Source: Crocodylus rhombifer (Eukaryota > Chordata > Crocodylia > Crocodylidae). Taken from it: a stretch of 64,000 nt of DNA. Position 1 is the stretch's first letter, and the number at the start of each line of letters is the position of its first letter. This document shows, piece by piece, positions 37,600-50,579 of the stretch. The position numbers and the translations under genes are program-made. Below the pieces are notes generated by a model that saw only the letters and a list, made by a program, of their open reading frames with translations, was not told where the DNA came from and did no database searches. The stretch spans positions 210,017-274,016 of the forward strand of contig JAVSML010024335.1 of assembly GCA_038503035.1 (NCBI GenBank), written 5' to 3'.

Positions 37600-38212
37600 G
37601 GGACCCTGGATCTGCATGAAGGATGACAGCATGCTGCCACTGTCAGCTGGGGCCAGCAGCAGCACCTGAGTCTGCCTGGCGCTACCCGTGTCAAGCGCTA
37701 GAAAGAACCCAGAGCTGGCACTGGCCCGAGCCAGCAGCAGCAGCATGCTGTCATCCTGCATGTAGATCCAGGGACCTGCACCCCCTGGGAGGATTCTGGC
37801 TCAGCCCCACAGCCCTCCCAGGGAGTGCAGGCTCCTGGATCTGCGCACGGGATGACAGCAGGGTGCCGCTGCTGGCAAGTGATATGAGTTTTACTTTGAA
37901 CAGTTTGAGATGCAGTTTCCCAGAAACCTCTATATGCCTATCTCCTTGAAACATGGCACACTTCATGCCCTCAGAAGGAGCTACTATTCCTGCAATTTGC
38001 ATCCAAATCAGGCAAGAAATGACAACGTTTTGGGCATTTTCATGATTCCCCATTATAGCCTATGGGCAAAATGTCGAAATGCACCAAAACAGTGAAACAG
38101 TTTCGACGAAACGAAATGGAATAGTGCTTCAAAATGAAATGAAATGAAACACTGTCCCTTCAAAATGGTGAAATGGAAGTTGAAACAAAATGGTGTTGTT
38201 TGGTACAGCCCT
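37600..38212. mobile_element. hAT-type element related to 52556-53585, left end missing
   Basis: The right end CAGCCCTA at 38205-38212 and the preceding subterminal region (AATGGTGTTGTTT, ATTATAGCCTATGGGC) match the right part of the element at 52556-53585. One copy of the internal unit is present (37880-38010). The left portion (37600-37875) is unlike that element and contains an inverted repeat of GGATGACAGCATGCTGCC. No left terminal repeat was found. Confidence 0.75.
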
Positions 38213-38439
38213 AGTAGATAGTAGTAAATAGGACTTTTCCCACTGACTTTGGGCTCACTAGAATTTTACCCAGAATGTTCAGGAGTGGGCTAGACTGAGC
38301 ATAGGCAGAGATAATAAAGTGTGGAGCAAAGAAAGAGGAAATACTGCATAGTAGAGGAAACTCAGTGGGACATGTGCCAGCAAATTCGAAGCTAATCAAT
38401 CCTAGGAAAGTTGCATCTTTCAATCAAAAATCTAACTGA

Positions 38440-38655
38440 TCTAGTTGAACCAGTGCAGACCCTTAATGTAGACACCCTTCAACCAGATTCCCCCTTGCTT
38501 AAACTGATTTAGCTTGTCATTAAACAACAAAATTGAATTAAATCGTCTTAAGCAAAGATTAAACCTACTTAAAGGGTCTACTGCTGGGGATTGCGCTAGT
38601 TTAACTACATCAGTTTGGTTAAACCAGTGCAACTCTTCTAATGCAGACCTAACCT
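38440..38655. mobile_element. Harbinger-type MITE remnants
   Basis: Two similar ends occur in the same orientation, GAACCAGTGCAGACCCTTAATGTAGAC and AAACCAGTGCAACTCTTCTAATGCAGAC. Between them are repeated TTAAACTGATTTAG and TAGTTTAACTACATCAGTTTGG motifs typical of reptile Harbinger MITEs. It may be two truncated copies side by side. Confidence 0.6.
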
Positions 38656-41349
38656 TAAAAGAGATAAAATAGTTAGACGTAAGGAAAAGAATAAGTAAAA
38701 CACATATGTTTTGTGCTTTCTTACAAAAGTTCACTGGAAAAAATAGTATAAAAAAACACAAGACTTCCCTAAGAGGTGGTACATAACAGAAGGAAGACCT
38801 AACATTTTTGCAATCTTGATCCACATCTTTTGGCTAAATTCAAGATAGAAATTTCTCCTACTGAAACACTTAATTTTTTCACTGATATTCATTACACTGT
38901 AATGTAACTGATTACACTTGTGATACACTGATTACAGTTGTCATATTCATTCCCCCCAAAAGCCCTCCAAACCAAAGTCTCTCAGAGAAGGTGGTTGGGG
39001 AGGTCTTCAGTGGAGCCATTGGTTGGAATATAATGAAGAAATGAAAAAAAATGGTATGTCTAGTGTCATCTCGCCTGCTCTCCTCAAACACTCCTCAGAT
39101 ATGCCGACACAGGAGTGTAAGCCATTGGCAAAAACTTAGTGTTGCTTGTCAGTCAGTATAAACAACAGCACAGCCAGTCTTAAGAAAGACAAGGCTGTAA
39201 GAGGTTTTCTGACACTTTCCTCATACTTCAACCTCTTGTTCAGAATAGAACTGACATAGGAGGGAAGCTGCCCAAATATATATATTTTTTTTAACTTCTG
39301 GCTCTAAGATATGTAGATAACAATTTCCTATAAATGTTTTCAACAGAGGTGATAGCTGGACTGTAACACTTCCTACAGCAAGATAAAACATCATCATTCT
39401 CTTATCAGTAGTTCCAAAAGGGTCTTTTCTCTCAATTTCCTATAAAGTACCAAATGTTTGGCTATAGGATTCCCAGCGGTTCTATAAACCCACATACTTC
39501 TCTGAAAAAAAGGAAGGGAGGTTTCTGCATAAATGCAAAAGTCCCTTAAAAGTTCATCTGTCTTTCACTTATCAAGAAAAATTGTTGAAGCATTTTTTTT
39601 TAAATGTCAGGTTTTTGAAATGCAGTCTCAAGAGAAAACCCCATGTCAAGAAAGGAAAATATAGTTAGCAGCTGCAACTTTTCTCATATGACATTTGTAT
39701 ATTGACAGACTCTGCCAAAATAATCATGCACAGAACCTCATTGAGATGTGTCAGGTACATTCTATAGTCTGCTCTTTCTAAAGTAAAAAAAAAAAGAGAC
39801 TCTAGCTGTGCATTCAGAAAAGATATATCATTCCTTCCAAATATGGAGAAAGTATAACTACCTTTCCATTCAGAAATGAAACATACACTTCTGAGTTCTC
39901 TCATATTTATAGCTCATGTGTAAGATTAATTGAGGTATTTGAACATTTGTTTTCTCATGGCACCTGCCCAAAACTGAGAGACACCACAGACTGATTGCCA
40001 CAGGGTGCTATAATAGTGTTGATTACAAGCCCTCATAACTTCTTCTGCTTTACAGACAGGAGTTTTTCAGTGACCAATGCCTAGGTCAGATCACTGAGGT
40101 AATACCAGCACCTGGGATCCATTCTGCTCTAATACTACAAACAAATCTACATGTAGTTCTTTCCTTCTTGTTTGATCTTGAAGTCTCCTTCTGGCCCTAC
40201 AACATGCTTCCCATCTGTTCATACAGATGGCATCTTCAGCAAAGTCAAAAGATCTGGTATCCCAAACTACTTCTTTATTCAATCCCTTCTACTAGCCCAG
40301 CTACCCTCTAGAATAGTAAAAGTGTGAGTGCCCTACATACTACGATTAAGAGGGAAAAGGAACTAAGAAAAGATGAGAAAAAGAGTATAGATTTTTTTTC
40401 ATACAGAGAGATAATTTATTAGAATGGAAAAGTGCATTTTGCACCAGATGGGATTTTATTATCATCAGATGGCTACCTGACACATCATTCCCTATGATAT
40501 TAACCAATGATGGTGAGAATGAAAACAATTGTTAGCTCTAGATGCTTCTCCAACTCTACTCTATCTCTGAAACAAAGCTTGAAATAGCACCGGTACTGTA
40601 TCTCTTGTAAAATTTACAACATTTTTCTAAGCAGGCCTAAAGTACTACTGAAGTAAAACTTATCTGGGAGCCCTTCTGTACACACAGGGCCAGATGATAT
40701 TTAGAATTCCAGATAAATGAAAAATACTTCTGATGGATGAGAGAAGAGCAGTTGAATTTTTATTTAAAGAAAAAAAAATTAGCTTTATTTTTTAGGATAA
40801 TTTTTATTTTTCCCTGAATCCACCTCAACATTTCTGTAAAAGATGTGGTGTTGGATATTGAAGAGGTTCTGCCTCCCATTGTCATTCAGGTTCACAGCTC
40901 TGGAGTGCTCCTGGAGAAATTCAACCTGCTGGTTTTGACATATATGGCTCTAAGTGGTCTGGGCCTTGCATATCCAAGAGACCACCTGCTGCCCTATGAG
41001 CCAGGTCAGCCAAGAGCACACCATACTTATTGCTGATGGGGCGTCCAGAAGATAATACCAATAAAAACTACAGGAAAAAAAAAAAGCAAAACCAAAAATG
41101 CATCAGATCAAGGGAAGAAGACTTCAGAGTCTTTAAATTAAAAAAGATTTTTGTGGCACTTGATGATCCTTTGTTTACTGCAAATTCTCCCCTCTTCCCT
41201 TGATTGAATCCTTTTGTAAATTTGTTCCTATAAGCAAAGAGTTGGAAAATTATGGTTTTGGGGAGAATAAAACAGTTTTGCATCCATAAAACAATCTTCC
41301 CAAGGTGCATATGAAGGCTGGTATTTTGTAATCCTTCATTATAATGCTT

Positions 41350-41525
41350 GGCATTTATGTATCATTTTATGGGATCAGAGCACTTTGCAAACCAATTAAT
41401 TAATCTTCACAACCCTCCTGTGAGGAAGGTAGGTATTACTATTCCAATTTTATAAATGGAACAACTGACAAAGAGGAGTTACATAATTTGCTTAATATCA
41501 CAGAGGGAGTCCAAGTCTCATGGCT
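41350..41525 (+). repeat. MIR-like CORE-SINE relic
   Basis: The segment includes CACAACCCTCCTGTGAGGAAG and GTAGGTATTACTATTCCAATTT. It continues with AAATGGAACAACTGACAAAGAG, ACATAATTTGCTTAATATCACAG and GAGTCCAAGTCTCATGGCTTCC, the MIR consensus order. It is the clearest of the MIR-like copies in the window. Confidence 0.75.
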
Positions 41526-42128
41526 TCCAGTTCACTGATTAACAGAAATAATAGTAGTAGTAACTTTATGGTTAATTAATCATAGTCTTTGATGAGGCTG
41601 CTCATGTAAGTAAAGACACCGGGATCTGGCCCATAAAAATCTGTAACTACAGATGACAGCTTTTTTAATTAACAGTAAATATACAACTACTTCTATTATG
41701 CAATAGTTTGGGATTCAAAAGGACAGAGTCCATTCCCAGCCCTGGATCTGATTCACTGCCTGTTCTCTCACCCCAGGGATGTTATAAGAACAGGTAGCAG
41801 TAGTTTGTTTACAAAGTATTCTGAACCTATGAAGTAGTATATACGTGGCAAGTGTTTTTATTAGGGATTTCAAGGCATCGCTATTCCTGACAGCTGACTA
41901 TGTTCACTTTCAGTTTGAAGTTTTATGGTTATAACATCTATCCTTGCAATCATGTTCATCCAGTTCTCTGATAAAGGCCCAGGCTCAAAAGAGTCCTGTG
42001 AACATTCTTTGAGAAGCCTTATACTTTTGCAACTACCAGAATTTGTATCCAGAAACCCCAAACTGAAAATTAGGTAATTGTAACTGAAAGAATTTCTGAG
42101 AAAATGTTGGTTTCGGATATATACGAAC

Positions 42129-42684
42129 ATGTTATTGCTCCATGTTCAAAATTTCAAACGCCTGGTAGTTTTTAAATTGCCTTGGTAGAGACAAAATGAG
42201 ATGTTGNNNNNNNNNNNNNNNNNNNNNNNNNNNNNNNNNNNNNNNNNNNNNNNNNNNNNNNNNNNNNNNNNNNNNNNNNNNNNNNNNNNNNNNNNNNNNN
42301 NNNNNNNNNNNNNNNNNNNNNNNNNNNNNNNNNNNNNNNNNNNNNNNNNNNNNNNNNNNNNNNNNNNNNNNNNNNNNNNNNNNNNNNNNNNNNNNNNNNN
42401 NNNNNNNNNNNNNNNNNNNNNNNNNNNNNNNNNNNNNNNNNNNNNNNNNNNNNNNNNNNNNNNNNNNNNNNNNNNNNNNNNNNNNNNNNNNNNNNNNNNN
42501 NNNNNNNNNNNNNNNNNNNNNNNNNNNNNNNNNNNNNNNNNNNNNNNNNNNNNNNNNNNNNNNNNNNNNNNNNNNNNNNNNNNNNNNNNNNNNNNNNNNN
42601 NNNNNNCAACATCTCATTTTGTCTCTACCAAGGCAATTTAAAAACTACCAGGCATTTGAAATTTTGAACATGGAGCAATAACAT
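42129..42684. repeat. 78-bp inverted repeat flanking the assembly gap
   Basis: The left arm 42129-42206 and the reverse complement of the right arm 42607-42684 are identical except for one base (CAAACGCC versus CAAATGCC). Both start ATGTTATTGCTCCATG and end GAGACAAAATGAGATGTTG. Outside the arms the flanks are unrelated. The arms touch the Ns directly, so the true arm length is unknown. Confidence 0.97.
42207..42606. other. Assembly gap (400 N)
   Basis: The sequence is unknown here. The open frames reported through it are runs of undetermined residues. The 78 bases on each side are inverted copies of each other (separate entry). Confidence 0.99.
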
Positions 42685-45600
42685 AATTATAATTCTGACC
42701 AACAGCGCTTATGGAGTAGTGAACAAGAATTTCCAGCTGAGCGGTAGAAAGCCGTTTCCAGCTTTTTACAGCTGTTTTTCCTGCTGCTTCCAAATCCATT
42801 ATCTTTCCTAAACTGTAAAGACAAAATCATCTTTCCAATAACATCTTGTGTGAACAATTCACCTCTGAATTAGTATGTCCCTCTAAGGACTTATAATAAT
42901 TTAGGAATGAGCTTTTTATTCTTTTCAATACATTTTGCAGATAATGAGCTGCATCTAAGAAGTTAAACTGCTAAAGAATGTGATAATACGTGAGTTATTA
43001 ATGTAGCATAAATGGTTGAGATGTCAAATGGAAACTTATTTTGTCTGTACCATTTCTTTGCATGCATTGAAAACTGGAGGGGAATAATGAAGAGACTGTA
43101 GAACTTAAGAAATACTTCCAATTCACATCACTAAATGCTAGTAACAAGAAAAAAAGAGAGGACAAAGTAATACTACTGTGTTCATAATTCTACCTTCTAA
43201 TAACAACTATAAAGTTGTGATGAAGCCAGCTTTTCTAATGATTAGGAATTGCTGTCAGTTTGCCTGGAAACCCATAGTTGGAGCCTTAAAATTAATGTTA
43301 AGTTAGGTCTCTGGATGTAAAACTGTTGGGCACTGGAGAAGCAGCTTATGGTGGGGAAATGGAGGAACTTATGCCCCCCATTTCTATTCCATCCATACTT
43401 AATCCTGCTCTTTTCAACTGCCTTTCTGCATTCCAACCCTCCTCTCTCTTAGGAGATCCTCAAAGAACATTCTTCACCATCAAGCAGAGGGAAATTTGCA
43501 TGATGTAGAAAACTCAAAGGGTCTCTCCACTTACTCATTTAAAATATTATGATACAGAAATGCCTCAAAAATTCCAAACAGGCTGCAGGATCAAGAAATT
43601 CATAAGTTTTAAAGACAAGTACCAGTCCAACAGGACTGACAGAAGCACTGAGATTCAATATATTTTTCTTTGTTAAGTTTTGAAATAAGAAATCAGGGAG
43701 AAGGCTATGAAATGTCCAACTACTGATTCTTTCTGTCACTAGTACTACATGTGGTCACTGCAGTACAGGGCAGGCCAATGTCTAAGCAGATGAGGGCAGC
43801 ATGTTGAGCAGCCTGCACCACTGGGGCCACACCGCTGAGAGCCACAGGCAGCACCACACTCCCCTCATGACCACTGCATTGTGTGGGTAGTGAAAGGGGA
43901 AAAGGTGGCTGGATAGGAGCCTGGGCCTGTTGAGGTTGCCAAGTGGACAGTCCTGGTCCTGGTATAACGTGCAATACAATTTTAGCCAAACTGGATTCAT
44001 TAGTCAAAGCACATACAATTACATATATTGCATAACAAAGCATTAGCTAAGTTTCCATAAAACAAGTGTTTGCCATTTTTGTAGATTAGAATATTTGCTT
44101 CATTTGAGTCCGTATATTTGTTTGTATCCACAGTATGAAATTCACTTTTCTGTACTCAACTCTCTGCATAAGATCACCATACTAATTGATTATTAATCAT
44201 TCTAAATCCCATGTCTCTAGGTTCTACTGATGTTCCACACAAATCAATGAAACATCAAAGTATGCAGAACTTGGTACGTTTTGGCAACCAAAGAGAAATT
44301 TTCTTGACAGATGGACCATGTAATCCTAGCAGCAGTCAAGCAGCTCATACAATGGGGAAAAAAAATCCTGCTACTTATAGAGGCTGTGTTATAAAGACCA
44401 TCAAAACATGTAATACAACCTCATTATAAAACCCCCCCACTGGATTGGAAGAATAAACCATTAAAGGGAGGTGTTATTATAATGTGTACTATAATAATGA
44501 AACATTTGGTTCTTGCTGCTGAGTGGTTAAAAGTTGTAGTGTATCTCCAAAAGACACCCACTTGCTTCAATTGAAACACTAAGATCCAGCTAAATTTTTC
44601 ACCTTCTTCCTAAAAACCTTTATAAACTCCAGTATTATTTGAAAACAAATGTCTTTTTGTGGAGGGAAATATACAGCCACAAATCTCATCCTTTTTTGAA
44701 ACATAAATATTTATTTTTAGAAGGCTAATGGCCAATTGGTATCCTGTTGACTATTTACCACCTACAACTGGCTATGTCTCAGTTCAGTCTTTTATGTAAT
44801 ATCCAATGGTAAATGCTTTAAGGGATGGAATTCAAGGATAAAAGTAACTAAAATCTGGGATGTCAACATTTATTATTGACCATCTTTTTTTCTGTCTTCC
44901 TTCCAATGACAGGGCAAGCCAGGTAGTTACAAAAGTGCCTCCTGGCCCCTGTCAAGTCTAATCAGAAGTTATATACATCTGATCTCATAATACATACAGG
45001 TGGTACTAGAAAAACCTAAAGGTGAACAAAGTCAAAGGATTGTCAGGCACCAAAGAATAAGAAGGTGAAAGAATGGGAAGGCCAGATTTATATTTTCTAA
45101 ATTAGCACTATCTTGATAAAATGAAGGCAACATAGAAAAACATGGACATATAGAAACATACACAGCCCACACATTTGTTAAAAAGAGGGTTCAAAATCAC
45201 AATAAATTCCTCTTTTATGAGGTAAGAGCATGTTATTGGATGGGCCAGAAATAAAATCAAGTAAATTACTGCAGCAACAGTAACACTATTTAAAAAAAAA
45301 AAGTAATGTGTTCTTTTAAGGCATGTGGACATATGGATCATAGATGGGCATTCAAATATATTACCACTTCACACTTTACATGATTTTGATTAATTTGTTA
45401 AATAACCTTCTTATGTAATAGTGGTTTAAAAGACTACAAGCTGCAGTATTTAATACCAGAATGCTAGAATGATTCATGACAAATGTCACAAATTTCCAGT
45501 TTACAATGAGTCTTGCAATTAAAAAACACAAAACACAACCATCCCCCACACCCTCAAAAAAACATATTCACCTTGCGAAAAAGTCCAACAACTATTAGCA

Positions 45601-46379
45601 GAAAATAGAGATATTTCTACGAAAGTGCTAAAGGTTTATTTGAGGATAATTATGAACTTTAAAAGTATATGTAATGTTACAGATGAAAAGCCCATAAGTT
45701 ATTCAGTCTTCTAAAAAACCTGTTAGATGCAATCAAAATGACTCAGACATAAGGAATATATATATATTTTAATATTGTATATGGTGATTTTAAATGTTTT
45801 GATTTTCTTCCAGATCTTAACACATCATGAAATCAAAAAAACAAACCTAAAATACAAAAAAACCCAAAACCTAACATAATACAATCAGCTTTTCTAGTTT
45901 TATTTCTTATTGGTGATTTCTTCCCTTATTTTCAGGATGGAAACAGTAAGGTTTTATCTATAAATTGATAAGCATTCCTACATGTACATTTGTATTTGTA
46001 GGACTTTTAAACAAAATCATTCCTCCACCACACCTGAAGTCAAGACCTTTGTTGAATGCAAAAGGTAACACCAAGAACTCGACCAATAATATAGCTTTTA
46101 ATCAGGTAAAAAGGCATATGGACCAGCACACAGGAATTGTTACAGTTAAGAACCATATCATTAGTGCTCCAATTTATATAAGTGAGCTTAAACATTGCCT
46201 TATTATGACTGATGACCCTAATTTGAAAGTCTTCCCAGGGATAACATCTATTAGCATACTGTTGACCTGAAAGGCCACACATACTCTATGTTGTTCAGCC
46301 ATTAACAAAGATCACTGAGCTAGAATCTAAATTCAAAAAAGTAAGCAAGGGTACCTTGAAGCTAAAAAAGGTTAGCAGC

Positions 46380-46860
46380 AGGGGCAATGCCTAACCCTGT
46401 TGTGCCCTGCTCTTTCCACTGTTTGCAGCCTTCCCACCTGCAGTCTGTACTGCATGGGACAAGGGCAGCCCCCACCAGTGAGGCTGCTCTTACAGAGTCT
46501 CACAGGCCAGCAATCACCTCCACAAACCTTCTTACTGACCTCAGGAGCCTGGGAGAAGTGGAGGGGATGATTAGGGATGCAAAGAGTGTCTATGGCTCTC
46601 TGAATACCAACCCGTGTGCACAATCACCTGCAGCGGAGCGTGCTGTGGGAGCATGGGAGGTAGGCAGAACAGGGTTTTAAATCTTCAGAGAAGTAGCCAC
46701 AGTTGGGGTAGCTGGGGTAGGCTCAGGGAGCTGGACAGGGGGAGGAAAGCATTTTACCTTCTCACACAGGGGCTAGACACTCTGGTTGAGGGATCTCACA
46801 GCACTCTGCTTGATAATCATCGTCCTAGGTTGTATCAGTTTTGCACAGTTGAGCCCAGGA
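46380..46860. other. GC-rich unclassified stretch
   Basis: This island in AT-rich intron holds overlapping open frames on both strands (up to 153 codons). None has a recognisable domain or splice context. It is probably a transposon fragment, but I found no terminal repeats or matches to other repeats in the window. Confidence 0.35.
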
Positions 46861-47284
46861 TATTTACTGGCTGGTATTTTAACAGTATCATAGCACCCCA
46901 TGTTATTTTGGTTTCTAACCAAACAGTGGAGAACACTGTCAAAGAAAGAAATCTTAAAAGCGGGGTCTCTTTTTTGAGTTGTGTGCCTCTACACAACTGC
47001 GGTGTCACAAGACTGCATTTATTAAGGGAAACTGCTGCAGACATTCTTCCCACAGAAATGCAAAAGTACAAATGATATACAACATGACTGCAAGAAAATG
47101 AAACTAAAAAGAAGAACCAAAATGCTTATTGTTTACACTGTAAAATAGAAAAAGACTTGATTTAACCTAGCCTCAAGAAAAGAAGGATTATCTCGACCCA
47201 GAACAAGCAATGGAGCAATGAAGCATGAAGCTAGTGTAGCCGAAAGTAGAGTTGAACTTATTACACATCATTTTTTTGCAAAAT

Positions 47285-47412
47285 TGTATGTGTGTGTATA
47301 TAAGTAGACAGATAGATAACTATCTATCTATATCAAGATATAGTGCTACATGTCAATATATAGTGTTACATATTAATATGTATATGTGTATCTATATATA
47401 GATATATTTTAC
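47285..47412. repeat. AT/GATA-rich simple repeat
   Basis: It combines TGTGTGTATATA, GATAGATAACTATCTATCTA (an imperfect palindrome), a two-copy 20-bp repeat (TATAGTGCTACATGTCAATA / TATAGTGTTACATATTAATA) and TATATATAGATATA. Nothing functional is seen. Confidence 0.85.
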
Positions 47413-47976
47413 AAATATTGCATCCATTTTGAAAAAAAGTGAGCCAAAAGCCTCTACAACGTCCCTAATTTTTGGTAACAAAACCAAATAAAAAGGCCAA
47501 GATTGTGTTGTTTGGTTTCTGAAAATTGAAGAACTTGGACAAACTTATTTTCAAAAGCTTATGAAGAAGAATCTTCTCAGAACCCTTTCATGTAAACAAA
47601 ATTAGTTTTTCAAACACCTTTGCTTATCATGCACAAAAATTTCCTAAAAAGGATACTGTAGTTTTTATTAAGCAATCAAGTCAAGGTACTCTCTTAGAAA
47701 TAGCAATGAAAAATTTATAAACGCTGAAAATGTCAAATCTTATTTTTAGTTTATCATTGATTTGTGGAAGACTTATAAATATGAAGTTTTAAGTATCTTG
47801 TTGAATTGAAAACATTGGCAAAACCTTATCCAAGATCTTGCTACACTATGATATGAAAATGCTAATTTAACTCATGTTCGAGACTACACAAATTTATTTT
47901 AACTGTCTTTTTTGCAATGGAGAGACTCAAGTTTTTGCTATTTCCAAGAAGCAATAACCCCTACTTGCACCAAAAA

Positions 47977-48000
47977 AGGAAGGAAGGAAGGAAGAAAGAA
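47977..48000. repeat. (GGAA)n microsatellite
   Basis: The sequence AAGGAAGGAAGGAAGGAAG followed by AAAGAA is a short purine tetranucleotide repeat. Confidence 0.9.
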
Positions 48001-49829
48001 TGCCCTACCCCCCTGCAGTAAACGTAAGACAAAACATTACTAATTAAAAACGGCATAGCTAAGCATCTAAGAATGTGATGAGCACAACTAAGTTTTTTCT
48101 TATCCAGAAAGCACACTACTAACAAAAAAAACACACTAATTTTAATATACGTGCATTAGAAACTAAGAGTGACTGTAAGTTACACCGGATTGGTAGTTAT
48201 AAACCTACCAACAGCAAACAGTTTCTAACAGCCAGCAACGCAATACCTAGTTTGCATTAATATTCCAACAAGGCACTTCAACTACAGTAGAATAAATTGT
48301 TCTGATTTCCGTCAGCAAAAAAGAGAACTGAACTTTGCAGTTTTCATGCAATTTCCTACCAATTTCATGTTTCATTAGAAATCATACACCACTGCAATTA
48401 CAGATACAATTTATATAACTACCCCACTAAGAATGTATTTCATGTAGGTCACATTTTTATTCTCTATCACATATAGCTAGTTGTTATGATTTGTTGCAGC
48501 ACTTACACTAGGTTTTTGTTTTTGGTGGGGGGGTGGCTGGTGAAATACTCTACTCAGACAGTAAAGAAGAGGCAGGACTATACAGTAAATTGAACGTGGA
48601 TCTGGGAATCCAGCCGAAATGTGCTTCTTTATCCCATCCCCACCAGTCAATAATTAAAATGGCATGCCTAAATAAGCAAACATAATTGTAGAGAGAAAAT
48701 GAGTTAGGCACAAACATTAGTTATAAACTGACTGCAATAAAGTCTGCTGCAATTAGAAATCACCTATAAAATCAAGTTGTCCCCCAAATACTCTTCTATA
48801 CATATGTTCTTCTATACAATACACACTGTATTAGTAAGCTGTACTGTCATTTCTCTCACTTTCTTTTATGTGCTCCTTACCCTTTATATTCTGTTAATGT
48901 ATCTATCTTTTTCCCCATAGCCCTTTCATTCCTCTGGTTTGCTTTTCTCAAACCTTTATTTTTTTTTGTAAAGGACAAGATGCATATTTCCCCTAATTAT
49001 TCTTAAGCACTGAAAACACAGTAACTTTCTCAATAAAAAAACTTGCTGTGTATAATCCTGTAGTCACTTGAACTGGTTAAGCAAGGCCACATTCAAACCA
49101 CTGGCTGTATGTACTGTCTCTTAAGCCATTATTGCCAAAGAAATCAGAGGAGGAATGAATTCTGATGGTCTTCTCCTGGACTACACACCCCACCTTCCTT
49201 TCTCTCTGCTCACCTTTTCCTTACAATCTATTCTGCTTCTTTAAAGCTCTGTTCTAACTCAACTTCTTGCCTCTCTTTGCGAATACTTAAATCATCCTCC
49301 AAATATATTGTGAGTTCAGCCCTCCCTAAACCAAGATATAAGAGATTTTCCTACATTAATCTCGCATTTACATGCTTATTCTCTCTGTCCATGTCCTGGA
49401 CGCTTTGGAAGACCCTGTACAATCCAGGAGGCATTTCTGTTATAATGCACTTGTTCAGCATTTCACCTTTCAAACTTTTTGGGGCAAGACTAAGTTATCT
49501 GGCATACTGTATAGCCTAACATATATACAGCTCGATGTGTTACCACTAATAAAACTGGTCATTCTGACTTGCCACAGTTGGACATGTTCAGCATGGACAC
49601 GACAATTTTTAAGAAAGAGGAATCTGATGCAAATTTTCCTTTTGGTAATTAGTGTCCAAACAATTTAGAATTCCTTGCATGCTCATAGTATAAATGCTAA
49701 CTGCACTCTTCATAAATCAACATGTATAAATTACACATGCTACTTGAAAGTACTTTGGCAGCTCTGTGCCTATTTTCTAGTTATCTGTATTGATTCTTCT
49801 TGGATTCACAATGCAGTAACTAATCAATA

Positions 49830-50285
49830 TGGCAGTGTCCACACATTGTGTGGATTTTTGGTTTCCCGGGGACAACTGGCAGCAGTGCACCTGGCAACGT
49901 CTTTAGTTGTTCCTGGGGAATGCCTGTGCCATACATGCTCTGGCATATAGCAAGTTACCCCAGGGTGGTAGGGAAGGCTGTGGGATGGCCCCAGCAACCT
50001 TACCTGGGGTTCTGGGGGCCTCCCAGGGCTACAACAGCACCGATTCTGCTGCTTGGAGCCTGGCTGGGAGCTGCAGTGCAGCTCCGGATGGACTGGCTCC
50101 ACTTTTAAGTGGAGCGTGCTACCCATGTGAGTAGCTACCCATTTTCCTCTGGAGAGGAATGCAGAGAGTGGAAACAGAGAACAACTCTTGCAGTGTGGAG
50201 AACAACTGAACATGTGGTGCCACAAACATATCTGCAGTGCCACGTACTGCACAGCCACACTCATCTGGATGCTGCCTATAGGATT
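49830..50285. other. GC-rich unclassified stretch, possible MITE
   Basis: The stretch starts at CAGTGTCCACACATTGTGTGG and ends near CACAGCCACACTCATCTGGATGC, beyond which the sequence returns to AT-rich. Open frames in several phases have no recognisable content. A non-autonomous DNA element is plausible, but no inverted ends could be paired confidently. Confidence 0.35.
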
Positions 50286-50579
50286 TTCCTTGGGATTTTT
50301 TTATTAATGAAGAAAGCACACTGACAGGTATTAAGACTGAAATCTTTCATCTATCCATGAAACAAATAGAAAAAAGATATTTTGGCTTATAAACCATCCT
50401 ACATAGTTTAATGTGCCTCAAAGTAATTTCTAAGAGGTCATAGTTATTTCCATATCTACTGAATTCTTGGAGACTTTGCTGAAAAACTATGATTCTCAAT
50501 AATTGGAGAGACATAGGATGTGGCCTAAAGAACTTGCTTTATATAGGCCACTGAATACCCCTGAAACAGTAACTACATT

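Noticed and set aside
42132..42681. Four open frames of 146-161 codons around 42132-42681 on both strands
   Set aside because: They run through the 400-base N gap; the residues are undetermined, and the ends are mirror images because the flanks are inverted copies.
46614..47075. 153-codon plus-strand open frame
   Set aside because: No domain, splice signals or codon bias; it extends from a GC-rich island into plain AT-rich intron.
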